From assembly GCA_900770835.1 (NCBI GenBank), contig CAAGLQ010000269.1:1-57527 (forward strand): DNA of 57,527 nt. The letters are read 5' to 3'. This document shows, piece after piece, positions 8,706 to 16,834 of this stretch. The position numbers and the translations under genes are program-made. Below the pieces are notes generated by a model. The model searched no databases. It saw nothing but the letters and a program-made list of their open reading frames with translations, and was not told the DNA's origin. The DNA comes from an uncultured Parabacteroides sp. GTDB taxonomy: Bacteria; Bacteroidota; Bacteroidia; Bacteroidales; Tannerellaceae. Position 1 is the first letter of the stretch; every line of letters starts with the position of its first letter.

Positions 8706-9142
8706 TGTTTGGTGCCAGATTTTTTTCTTATTGGAATATTGAAAGTTTCCTCGGCAAGAGTTATCATCGTGTCATAAGCATGGGCACGAAGTTTCTCTAT
8801 CTCAGCCTCTTTACGTGCCTGCTTAAGTTGTGCCTTGAGCTCCTGGATCTGCTCGTCCTTGCTTTTCTTTGCCATATCTCCTTCTGTTGGTGCCTCCAAA
8901 GATAGTGACTTTTCCTGACTTACATATTTTCCAATCCAAGTATAGACACTATTGATTGACGTAATATCATACTTCTTCCGCACCTCTTCCGCTGTTGTGG
9001 TACCTTTAAGTATGTCTAATACCGCATTAAGCCTGTCTTGTTCTTCCGCTTTCTGCACTGTCACTTGTTTGCGCGACCAATACTGCTCATTGGTCTCCGG
9101 ATCGGTTTCTATGACCGATTCCCATCTAACTGTTTCTTTCAT
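8702..9142 (-). CDS. IS3-family transposase OrfA (HTH and coiled coil)
   Basis: A 146-residue DNA-binding subunit. Residues about 30–75 form a helix-turn-helix (LDILKGTTTAEEVRKKYDI … VYTWIGKY). Residues about 90–130 form a Lys/Glu-rich leucine-zipper coiled coil, as in IS150-type OrfA. I start it at ATG 9142; a TTG further upstream lies in the terminal repeat. It ends with KKSGTKQ-stop, four bases into orfB. OrfA alone usually binds the IS ends and represses transposition. Confidence 0.88.
   Translation of the reverse strand: MKETVRWESVIETDPETNEQYWSRKQVTVQKAEEQDRLNAVLDILKGTTTAEEVRKKYDITSINSVYTWIGKYVSQEKSLSLEAPTEGDMAKKSKDEQIQELKAQLKQARKEAEIEKLRAHAYDTMITLAEETFNIPIRKKSGTKQ
8720..8726 (-). promoter_or_regulatory. 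Candidate -1 frameshift site (A7)
   Basis: On the minus strand the orfA codons AGA AAA AAA TCT contain a heptamer A_AAA_AAA in the correct phase for -1 slippage. Slipping there continues as KKIWHQTVSLLREE into the orfB frame with no stop, giving the OrfAB fusion expected of IS3 elements. Confidence 0.65.
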
Positions 9143-9172
9143 TTTGACCTTTTGATTTTGAGCTCTAATAAG

Positions 9173-9199
9173 TGTCAACTTTTTTCAGTTCAAGTCACT
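9173..9199 (-). repeat. Right terminal inverted repeat of the IS
   Basis: Read on the minus strand it starts AGTGACT and ends GTTGACA, matching the left end at 20 of 27 positions. Coding similarity to SusC begins immediately to its right (TTT GTG GAA AAC). Confidence 0.65.
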
Positions 9200-10431
9200 T
9201 TGTGGAAAACAATCGTTGGGCCTATTTCCCCTCGTTAGGTCTCTCGTGGAATGTGGATGAGGAGCGCTTCCTGCAAAAGGCAACAGTCCTTGACGAGTTG
9301 AAGCTGCGTGCCAGCATAGGAACAGTGGGTAACCAGGAGATTGGCGACTACAAGGCGTTGGCTACATACGGCACGACTCGCACCTACTTTGGCAACAGCG
9401 CTGTAACCGGTTATGTGCGCAACAACTTGGAAAACCCTGATTTGAAGTGGGAGACCACCGTGCAATACAATGTCGGTTTTGACCTGAGTTTGCTCCAGCA
9501 ACGCCTTTCCTTCGTGTTTGATACCTACTACAAGAAGACGAGCGACCTCTTGCTGAGTATCCCTGTGGAACAGACTACCGGATTTAGCACACAGCTGCAA
9601 AACGTGGGTAACGTTACCAACAAAGGTGTGGAGTTTGCGGTCAGTGCCTCGCCGGTGCAAACCAAGAATTTTGATTGGAGCATCAGTGCGAACATTGCGC
9701 ATAACAAGAACGAGGTGACCAACATAGGTTCATTGGACTATATTTTGAACGGCAGTCAGATCATCCAGCAGGGAGAGCCGTTGGGAGCTTTCTACGGTTG
9801 GCAGTATGACGGTCTTGTGCAGCCGGGCGAGGATCTCTCGAAGGTGCCCGCTCCCTCTCCCAAACCCAATGTGGAGTATGGCGATGCGAAGTTTGTGGAT
9901 CAGAATGGCGATGGCGAGATCACGCAATCCGCAGATCGGGTGGTATTAGGCAGCATTCAGCCCGATTTCACCTATGGGTTGAGCACAACGCTCCGCTACA
10001 AGGATTGGTCGCTCTTTGCCTCCTTCCAAGGCAGTCAGGGCAATGAGATCTATAACAGCTTGCGCCAACGGTTAGAGTCGCCTAGCACTAGCTACAACGG
10101 CTCACGGGCGTTACTCGACCGTTGGAGTGAGAGCAACCTCACGGCCTCACAGCCGAAGCCTTTTGCCTCTAACAGCTATACCAATTATGTGGATAGCCGT
10201 TACATCGAGGATGCCTCTTACTTCCGCTTGAAGAACGTGACGTTGAGCTATTTCCTGCCTATCCATTGGCAGCGTGCGCAGCAGTTGAAGGTGAAGCTGT
10301 TTGTGTCAGCCAATAACCTCTTTACCCTCACCAGCTATAAGGGGTATGACCCGGAAGTGGCCAGTGGTGTGGATGCAGATGCTTATCCTACGGCACGTAC
10401 CTATACAGTAGGAGCGAATATCTCTTTCTAA
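9199..10431 (+). pseudogene. SusC/RagA TonB-dependent receptor, 3' fragment
   Basis: About 410 residues corresponding to the C-terminal part of a SusC-type outer-membrane barrel, starting at the conserved ENNRWAYFPSLGLSW and running to the expected C-terminus (AYPTARTYTVGANISF). The signal peptide, carboxypeptidase-like domain, plug and first half of the barrel are missing. The frame can open at a GTG inside the IS end (9172), but such a product could not form a transporter. SusC proteins import oligosaccharides or peptides with a SusD lipoprotein, here encoded directly downstream. Cause: IS insertion plus deletion. Confidence 0.9.
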
Positions 10432-10461
10432 CAGGAACCATTAATTAGAGTCAAACGAACA

Positions 10462-12010
10462 ATGAAACATAGTATATAGTATAGTGCTTTGGGCAGCCGC
10501 CTTCACAGCTTGTGGCGACAGCCTCGACCAAGCCCCAATTAGCTCGCTTTCGCAGAGCACGTTGCCAGCCTCTGACGCAGATGCCATTGCCTTGGTAAAT
10601 TCCGTGTATGCGGTGAATATCAATAAAAGTACCGCCTTTGGCTACATGACTGATCTGGTCACTGAGACTACCATTTCCGGTGAGAATCCCAATGGAGGTG
10701 GAGGTCTGCTGGGGCTCTTGAAATGGGATGCGACCAACTCCTATGTGGTCGGGATGTGGACGGACTTGGCGAAAGGGATTGCCAATGCCAATGACGCCAT
10801 TGACCGAGTAGCGGATAATGCGCAGGTCTCTTTGGCCACACAGCAGCGGGTGATTGGTGAGGCGAAGTTCCTCCGTGCCTATTACATGAATTATGCGGTG
10901 CAGTTTTGGGGTGATTATCCCATTGTGTTGCACAACGTAGAGGGAAGTAGCGTGGAGCGCCAGCCGGTAGATGCGGTTTATGCGCAGATTGAGCAAGACC
11001 TGCTGGATGCGGCAGAGGCGTTGCCGGCAGCTTATGGCTCAACCGATTTGGGGCGTGCTACCCGGGGTGCGGCTTGGGCATTGCTCTCCAAAGTCTATCT
11101 GACGTGGGGACAGGTATCGCCTACATTCAATGAGGCAGAACGCAAGGCGAAATATGCATAAGCGGTGGAGGCTGCCAATCAGGTAACGGGTTATGCTTTG
11201 GAGGAGGACTTCTTGGCCAATTGGGATAACAACAACCGGAATGGCAAGGAGAGCATTTTCGCCACACAGCACAACACCGGTTCTGCGGCCGACGGAACAG
11301 GCGGCAATCACCTCTGCCACTGTGCTTTCAGTAGCGGCTTTAGCAACAGCTTGCCGCATGTGGTCCCTGCCAACCGAGATGTGGAGGACAGCTATGCGCC
11401 TGGTGATCAGCGCCGGGAGGGCTCCTTTGCGGATAGCCTCTATAATCCGGCTACAGGCAGCTATTATGTGTTTGACCTGCCCCGTTTTCGCAAATACATT
11501 GATGTGAGTGACCCGAATGCCAGTGCCAACAACCGCAACATCAACCGAGCCATTTTGCGCTATGCGGAGGTGCTGCTGATCAAGGCAGAGGCAATCAACG
11601 AACGCGATGGAGGACCCAATGCGGAGGCCTATGAGGCAATCAATCAGGTGCGTCGCCGTGCGTTCCGTAGTTTCCCCGTGGAGCAACCTTCGGCTTATGA
11701 CCTGCGGGCAGGGCTTAGTTATGAGGACTTCCAGCAGGCGGTTCGCCAAGAGCGGGAGTGGGAGTTTGTTTATGAGCAGAAGCATTGGTTGGATTTGGTG
11801 CGTTGGCGTATCTTGGTGAAGACCATTAAGAACAGCACCGTGGCGCAAGATCCGCAATACAACAAGCAAACGATTGACTTCCACCATTATCGTTATCCTA
11901 TCCCGCAGACACAGCGGGAGATCAACCCCGAAGGACTTTGGCAGAATTGGGGCTATGATGGCTATGACGAGAGCAAGACAGGAGCCAATCCTTATGCCGG
12001 GTTTGAGTAA
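10462..12010 (+). pseudogene. SusD/RagB lipoprotein with frameshift and nonsense codon
   Basis: Together the pieces cover a full SusD-type protein of about 515 residues, the surface lipoprotein that binds substrate for SusC. The natural start is probably ATG 10462 (MKHSI), but that frame hits TAG after five codons. The signal peptide continues in another frame as VLWAAAFTACG (lipobox TAC), implying a one-base slip in the repetitive ATAGTATATAGTATAG. A second lesion is TAA 11159–11161 within KYA-stop-AVEAANQ, where GAA or GAG would be expected. The rest reads normally to NPYAGFE, including the typical AEAFNEQ-like SusD core (LIKAEAINERDGG) and the WEFVYEQKHWLDLVRW signature. Two independent lesions make it a pseudogene. 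Confidence 0.9.
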
Positions 12011-12055
12011 CCAATTAACGTAAGAACAATTAAGCATCTACAAATAGATTATCAG

Positions 12056-12733
12056 ATGAAAACAAAACAGTATCTTTTTAGCCTTGGCCTCATTGGGGCC
12101 TTGGCTTTTGGGGGTGGCCAAGTGTCTGCCCAATATGTGCCCTTTGATGATGCACAGGGTCCCCAATCTATCTTTGTGAATGAATCCACGAAGCGCAGTT
12201 TAGAACAGAATGCCAGCACGTTGCGTGACTATTTGCAGCATCGTCGTTCTGCCTTGTTGCAATGGAACAGCCTTGACCCTGCGGAGTTGCAGCCGGTAAC
12301 GTTGCGTGTGCTCAACAATGGTGTACGTGAGTTGACCGTCAATGGCAAGTATCGCATTTTGCATGACAATCCGGCCTATTTAGGTGGCTATAATACGGGC
12401 ATGACTGCTCGTGAGAATTTGTTAGGTGTGTTGGCTACCTGTATCACACACATTACAGAGGGACAGGCGGCACTGCTCAATGTGACACTCGACTCTTTGG
12501 CGTTGGAGGTGACTGGCAAATGGGATCCCCGTGGCGGTCGCCCCGGCTTTGAGCAGGTGCCTCAATATCCAACGGATATTCACTACACCTTGCATGTCAA
12601 AACCCCTGAGAGAGAGGCATGTATTGAGGAATTATTAGCGGCTGTTGAGAAGATTTGCCCGATGTATAATCTCTTTATCGACGCTCCTCAGACCTTTGAG
12701 GCAAAGATCGTTAGAGTGGGGCGTAAGAAGTGA
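12056..12733 (+). CDS. Exported OsmC-family protein
   Basis: A 225-residue protein with an N-terminal signal peptide (cleavage after VSA, residue 25), about 50 residues of Gln/Ser-rich linker, and an OsmC domain (about 80–220). The OsmC signatures are present: NPAYLGGYNTGMTARENLLGV, Cys129 in LATC and Cys201 in ICPMYN, the two positions that form the redox pair in OsmC/Ohr peroxidases. These proteins reduce organic hydroperoxides with thiols and are normally cytosolic; a signal peptide points to the periplasm. It is the only intact frame in the decayed zone and follows susD by 45 nt, so it may be the last gene of that operon. The signal peptide could also be a lipid-free membrane anchor. Substrate unknown. 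Confidence 0.8.
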   Translation: MKTKQYLFSLGLIGALAFGGGQVSAQYVPFDDAQGPQSIFVNESTKRSLEQNASTLRDYLQHRRSALLQWNSLDPAELQPVTLRVLNNGVRELTVNGKYRILHDNPAYLGGYNTGMTARENLLGVLATCITHITEGQAALLNVTLDSLALEVTGKWDPRGGRPGFEQVPQYPTDIHYTLHVKTPEREACIEELLAAVEKICPMYNLFIDAPQTFEAKIVRVGRKK

Positions 12734-12734
12734 A

Positions 12735-12803
12735 ATAAGCCGTAAGCTTACGAGTTGTCAAGCCGCAAGCTTGTCACTACCTATAGCCGTAAGCTTACGG
12801 CTT
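12735..12803. repeat. Cluster of three related palindromes
   Basis: Three copies of a GCCGYAAGCTT core occur here: CGTAAGCTTACG (12741–12752), AGCCGCAAGCTTG (12761–12773) and an 18-nt perfect palindrome centred on AAGCTT (12785–12802). They lie between the convergent osmC-like gene and the M14 remnant. They could act as a bidirectional terminator or processing site, although no T-run follows. They resemble REP-type elements. Confidence 0.6.
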
Positions 12804-12849
12804 AACAACTCATAAGTTATTCATTGCATCATCCCTAAATAGGGCTAAT

Positions 12850-13833
12850 CTACTCCCTAATCAGATTGCCGAACAGGAGGGCATTCATGAAGAGGCGAGT
12901 CCCGGCATACCAGACGGAGCGGAAATTCGGATCATCCGCAAAACAGATGACCTGCCCTTTGCCTGCGCTTTGGCAGATCACCTCAGGCATACCAGTCAGT
13001 GCTTTCAGGTGCTCCGGACGAATGAAACCGCTCAACAAGGGTTGCTTCTTGTCGTAGCAAACAGGTGCCAAATTGGCCTCCTTGGGCATCTTGAAGACGA
13101 GCTTGGAGTTTTTCAGGATCGGCATGACGCTTTCCGTATAACCCCAGCACAAAGGATGGGTAATATCCAAAGAGACTTGCAAATCCGTGTCCGGAATCTG
13201 GAACTCCGCATAGCGATCCGAACGTTTGTCGTAAGGTACGTAGGTCGCTGAATCGGGTTGTGACAAGTCAATCGTCTCAATCTTCGTCAACTTGGCCTTG
13301 TTGGCCGTTTGATAGCCATTGCCGATAGTGATCAGCGTGCCTCCAGCCTTTACCCAGTTGGCAATCTGCTGTGTGACAGCCTCGCCGCCAGCGAGTTCAC
13401 CCGAAAGTATCAATACATTGTAGCGACTCAGATCCGCACGAGACAAGGTACTCTCGTCCAGCATCGTGGGTTGCATCTGATAACGGTTGTCTAACAGGTA
13501 AGCATAGCTTGCTTTGCTGCTGATACCTCCTTTGAGGAAGGTAGGCGTAGCCACGGCCTCGCCTTGCAAACCGGCGATAGATTTCAGCGGAGCGTATTTC
13601 AGGCCATAAGCCTCTGACATGTTCCAAGTGGAAAGATCGTAGAAGAGGCTGTCTTTGTAGTGCGTATTGCACTCCAAGAGCGAACGGAGTAATAGGGAGT
13701 GGCGTTGATCCATAGGGATGACGTAGGCATGAGTTGGATCGTAGGTATGCCCATTGATGGTTGTCGCTTTGGACAAGCGGTTGACATGCAGGTCATGTTG
13801 CGCCAGCATCTCGTATCCGAGATGCTTTTCCGC
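12850..13833 (-). pseudogene. Orphan C-terminal domain of an M14 zinc carboxypeptidase
   Basis: The minus-strand frame from about 13833 (AEKHLGYEMLAQHD) to TAG at 12850 encodes some 327 residues. They resemble the C-terminal region of the large Bacteroidota M14 carboxypeptidases. A glutamine-amidotransferase-like fold is visible (VLILSGELAGG … IANWVKAGGTLITIGNG … GKGQVICFADDPNFRSVWYAGTRLFMNALLFG). The zinc-binding catalytic domain that should precede it is absent; upstream DNA is instead the promoter of the divergent DUF456 gene. The frame can open at ATG 13932 or 13809, but no signal peptide or active site remains. Likely a deletion remnant; a stand-alone domain is the alternative. Confidence 0.6.
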
Positions 13834-13892
13834 AAATATACAGACAAAAAATGAATCGGTTGCTGTTTGTGACTTAATAATGCGGAAATTCT

Positions 13893-13900
13893 TATCTTCG
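13893..13900 (+). promoter_or_regulatory. -7 box for the DUF456 gene
   Basis: TATCTTCG lies 25 nt before the ATG and fits the Bacteroides -7 box. A TTTG at 13866–13869 is 23 nt upstream, slightly far for the -33 element. Confidence 0.5.
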
Positions 13901-13924
13901 CATCCCAATATAAACAACGACGCT

Positions 13925-14404
13925 ATGGACATATTGCTTTACCTTTTATCAGCTATCTGCCTGTTGCTGGGCTTTGTGGGCTGCTTCTTGCCTGTATTGC
14001 CCGGACCCCCTATTGCCTACTTGGGACTATGGGCATTGCAAGCAACTGAGCGAGTTCAGTTTTCGGCCTACGAATTAGCTTGGTGGGGCTGCTTGGTGAT
14101 TGTCGTGCAAGCATTGGATTATTTGACTCCGCTGTTGGGTACAAAGTATAGCGGAGGTAGCCGAGCCGGTAATTGGGGGTGTATGCTCGGTACCATAGCT
14201 GGGATTTTCCTTTTTGCGCCGTGGGGTATAGTTTTAGGGCCTTTTATTGGCGCATTGGTTGGTGAACTGATCGGAGGGAAACCGTTTCATGAAGCGTTTC
14301 GGGCTGGTGTTGGTGCATTCATTGGTTTTTTACTGAGTGTCGTGCTGAAGGTTGCTCTTTGCGGCTACTTTTGCTATGAAGCGATCGCCAGATTGATTCC
14401 ATAA
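13925..14404 (+). CDS. DUF456 family membrane protein
   Basis: A 159-residue hydrophobic protein with four or five predicted membrane helices and the DUF456 pattern: LPVLPGPPIAYLGL near residue 25, then two glycine-rich segments (GTIAGIFLFAPWGIVLGPFIGALVGELIGG). The start ATG 13925 is chosen because the hydrophobic N-terminus begins there and a promoter box lies just upstream; longer readings run through non-coding DNA. Function of the family is unknown. Confidence 0.85.
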   Translation: MDILLYLLSAICLLLGFVGCFLPVLPGPPIAYLGLWALQATERVQFSAYELAWWGCLVIVVQALDYLTPLLGTKYSGGSRAGNWGCMLGTIAGIFLFAPWGIVLGPFIGALVGELIGGKPFHEAFRAGVGAFIGFLLSVVLKVALCGYFCYEAIARLIP

Positions 14405-14517
14405 TGTAACACGTTGAAGTACCTATTGTTGGGTATATCTGAGATGCTTTTTCTTAAGAGGGTGGGCAATACTGAGGAATTTTGTGTAATTTCGCACGTC
14501 TTTGTGAAACAAGGGTT

Positions 14518-15270
14518 ATGAATAGGTATTTTGTTTATTTGGCGTATAATGGGAAGGCGTATAATGGATGGCAAGTGCAGCCAAACGGAATGACGGTGCA
14601 GCAACGGTTGGAGGAGGCCTTAACCATGTTGTTGCGTAAGCCTGTATCCATTGTGGGTGCTGGACGTACGGATGCCGGAGTGCACGCTCGCTTGATGGTG
14701 GCACATTTTGATTGGGAGGAGCCGATTGTTGATTTGGCGTTTTTGACAGAGAAGATGAATCGAGTATTGCCTAAAGATATTGCGATCTATCGGATCGTGC
14801 CGGTCAGGGCAGATGCACATGCTCGTTTTGACGCCTCTTCCCGTACTTATCAATATCATATCACGACCTGTAAGGATCCTTTCCTGCATGAATTTGCTTA
14901 TAAATGGCATGGACGATTGGATGTGGAGAAGATGAATGAGGCCTGTTCTATCCTGTTCGATTATATCGACTTTACCAGTTTCAGTAAATTACATACGGAT
15001 GTGAAGACCAATAATTGCCGGATCATGCGTGCTCAATGGACTGCCGAAGGAGAAGGACGTTGGGTCTTCACGATTCAAGCGGATCGTTTCTTGCGGAATA
15101 TGGTGCGTGCGATTGTGGGTACCTTGTTAGAGGTTGGGCGTGGACGCATGAGTTTAGAGGAGTTTCGGCAAGTGATCGAGGCGAAGGATCGTTGCCGAGC
15201 GGGTGTCTCTGTTCCGGGTCAAGCACTCTTTTTGGTGAATGTGACCTATCCGGAGGAATTGTTTAAGTGA
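14518..15270 (+). CDS. truA: tRNA pseudouridine synthase A
   Basis: TruA makes pseudouridine at positions 38–40 of the tRNA anticodon arm. The 250-residue protein shows the catalytic loop GAGRTDAGVHA with Asp52 as nucleophile, the N-terminal YLAYNGKAYNGWQVQPN, and the C-terminal FLRNMVRAIVGTLLEVGRG and KDRCRAG motifs. The start is ATG 14518; upstream in-frame codons are not family-like. It is followed after 19 nt by the EamA gene and then DUF3256, probably as one operon. Confidence 0.96.
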   Translation: MNRYFVYLAYNGKAYNGWQVQPNGMTVQQRLEEALTMLLRKPVSIVGAGRTDAGVHARLMVAHFDWEEPIVDLAFLTEKMNRVLPKDIAIYRIVPVRADAHARFDASSRTYQYHITTCKDPFLHEFAYKWHGRLDVEKMNEACSILFDYIDFTSFSKLHTDVKTNNCRIMRAQWTAEGEGRWVFTIQADRFLRNMVRAIVGTLLEVGRGRMSLEEFRQVIEAKDRCRAGVSVPGQALFLVNVTYPEELFK

Positions 15271-15289
15271 CGAAACGAAGGAGTAGCGT

Positions 15290-16186
15290 ATGTGGTTAGT
15301 GCTTGCTTTTTGTTCGGCTTTCTTGTTAGGTTGTTATGATGTCAACAAGAAGCTGTCTCTGAATGGGAATGCGGTGATTCCCGTTCTGTTTTTGAATACG
15401 TTGTTCAGTAGCTTGCTATTCGTCCCCTTTATCTTGCTTTCTTTTTATACGGATTGCTTGGATGGGACAATGGTGTATGTGCCGAAAGCCACTGTGATGG
15501 AGCACTTACGGGTGTTTGTCAAAGCAGTGATCGTACTTTCCTCTTGGATCTCTGGTTATTTTGCGTTGAAGCATTTGCCGTTGACATTAACGGGCCCAAT
15601 AAAGGCGACGCAACCTGTACTAACCTTGTTGGGAGCGTTGCTGATTTTCGGTGAACGACTGAATGGGTATCAATGGGCCGGAGTCTTGTTTGCGATTGCC
15701 TCATTTTACCTGCTTTCCGCTTCCGGTCGGAAAGAGGGCATTCGCTTCACCCATAACCGATGGATTTGGCTCATGTTGGTCTCAATAACGATGGGAGCCT
15801 TGAGTGGTCTGTATGATAAACATTTGATGCGTAGCATGGATGTGATGACCGTGCAGGTGTGGTTTAACCTGTATCAGTTGGCGATCATGAGCGTGATTCT
15901 GCTGACATTATGGTATCCTAACCGGCAGAAAAGCACTCCTTTTCAATGGCGCTGGAACATTATTTTTATCTCCTTGTTCTTGTGTGTGGCGGATTGGATC
16001 TACTTTTATGCGTTGACCTTCCCTGATTCGATGATCTCGATTGTCTCGATGGTGAGACGTAGCAGTGTGTTGGTTACTTTCACGGCAGGTGCGTTGTTCT
16101 TCCATGAAAAAAACTTAAAGAGCAAAGTGTTTGACCTGCTTTTGGTATTGTTAGGAATGATATGCCTATATTTGGGCACGAAATAA
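15290..16186 (+). CDS. EamA/DMT-family transporter
   Basis: A 298-residue protein with ten predicted membrane helices in two EamA halves (about 1–140 and 155–298), the usual drug/metabolite transporter layout. PIKATQPVLTLLGALLIFGERLNGYQWAGVLF marks the end of the first EamA repeat. The substrate cannot be inferred. Its position between truA and DUF3256 with short gaps (19 and 9 nt) suggests cotranscription. Confidence 0.87.
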   Translation: MWLVLAFCSAFLLGCYDVNKKLSLNGNAVIPVLFLNTLFSSLLFVPFILLSFYTDCLDGTMVYVPKATVMEHLRVFVKAVIVLSSWISGYFALKHLPLTLTGPIKATQPVLTLLGALLIFGERLNGYQWAGVLFAIASFYLLSASGRKEGIRFTHNRWIWLMLVSITMGALSGLYDKHLMRSMDVMTVQVWFNLYQLAIMSVILLTLWYPNRQKSTPFQWRWNIIFISLFLCVADWIYFYALTFPDSMISIVSMVRRSSVLVTFTAGALFFHEKNLKSKVFDLLLVLLGMICLYLGTK

Positions 16187-16195
16187 GTTCAGAAG

Positions 16196-16834
16196 ATGAT
16201 GATCAGAAAAGGAATAATAAGCCTTTTGGCACTGTTGGCTTTTTGTGGTTTACGGGCGCAAGACATGGCAAGTGTATTTACGGCCATGCCGAATCAATAT
16301 ATTCCTCAGTTGGAAGACGCTTGGCGTAAGGACTTGGTGGAGCTTTACCGATCGGGTAAGGAGGCACGGTTGAAGAATACGATGAATGGCTATTCTACGT
16401 TGCTGAACTTGACTGATGATTACCTTTGTTTACGCACGACTGATCGGAGCGAGGTTGAGATGAAGTTGCTACCGTTGGTGAATAATACGTTTGTGGTCTG
16501 TATGGTTACGACCGTGGAGGGACCTGTGGCGGATAGCCGTATCGCTTTCTTCACTACGGACTGGGCATCTTTGCCAGTAACTGATCTGTTATCGTTGCCA
16601 GAGGAAGCTTGGTATCTTAAAGAGGGTTCCGATGCGGATGAGGCTTTTCCTGAGTTAATGGCAGCCTTGGATATGGATCTGTTTCGTTATCAGTTGAGTG
16701 CTACGGAGAACACGTTAAGCGTCACTTATACCACACCGCTCTATGTAGAGGATAAAATAAAAGAGCGACTGCAACCTTTTTTGCAGGTTGAGCCGCTCTG
16801 TTTGCGTTGGCAACATGGCCATTTCTGTCAATAG
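16196..16834 (+). CDS. Exported DUF3256 family protein
   Basis: A 212-residue protein with a signal peptide (LLALLAFCGLRAQ|D) and the body of the Bacteroidales-specific DUF3256 family: VFTAMPNQYIPQLEDAWRKDLVELY, then a beta-rich region. Function unknown. Two adjacent ATG codons (16196, 16199) are possible starts. The last 7 nt overlap the 3' end of the convergent S10 peptidase gene. Confidence 0.85.
   Translation: MMIRKGIISLLALLAFCGLRAQDMASVFTAMPNQYIPQLEDAWRKDLVELYRSGKEARLKNTMNGYSTLLNLTDDYLCLRTTDRSEVEMKLLPLVNNTFVVCMVTTVEGPVADSRIAFFTTDWASLPVTDLLSLPEEAWYLKEGSDADEAFPELMAALDMDLFRYQLSATENTLSVTYTTPLYVEDKIKERLQPFLQVEPLCLRWQHGHFCQ

Larger units (their letters stand above)
7384..9197 (-). mobile_element. 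IS3-family (IS150-like) insertion sequence
   Basis: The element is bounded by imperfect terminal inverted repeats (7382–7408 and 9173–9199, 20 of 27 positions identical), both starting AGTGACT and ending GTTGACA. It carries the overlapping orfA and orfB of IS3-family elements on the minus strand. Length is about 1.8 kb, longer than the usual 1.2–1.5 kb, because 373 nt of non-coding DNA separate the end of orfB from the left repeat. No short target duplication is visible (CAG left, CTT right), consistent with a deletion beside the element. It interrupts susC. A weaker alternative left end at 7709 would give a 1.48-kb element. Confidence 0.75.

Noticed and set aside
7709..9197. Shorter version of the IS with left end TGAAATAGTGACC at 7709
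   Set aside because: It gives a more usual 1.48-kb size, but the end matches the right terminus less well than the 27-bp repeat at 7382; kept only as an alternative.
11039..12037. Minus-strand open frame of 332 codons opposite susD
   Set aside because: The plus strand encodes a clear SusD body; the antisense peptide has no recognisable domain or signal.
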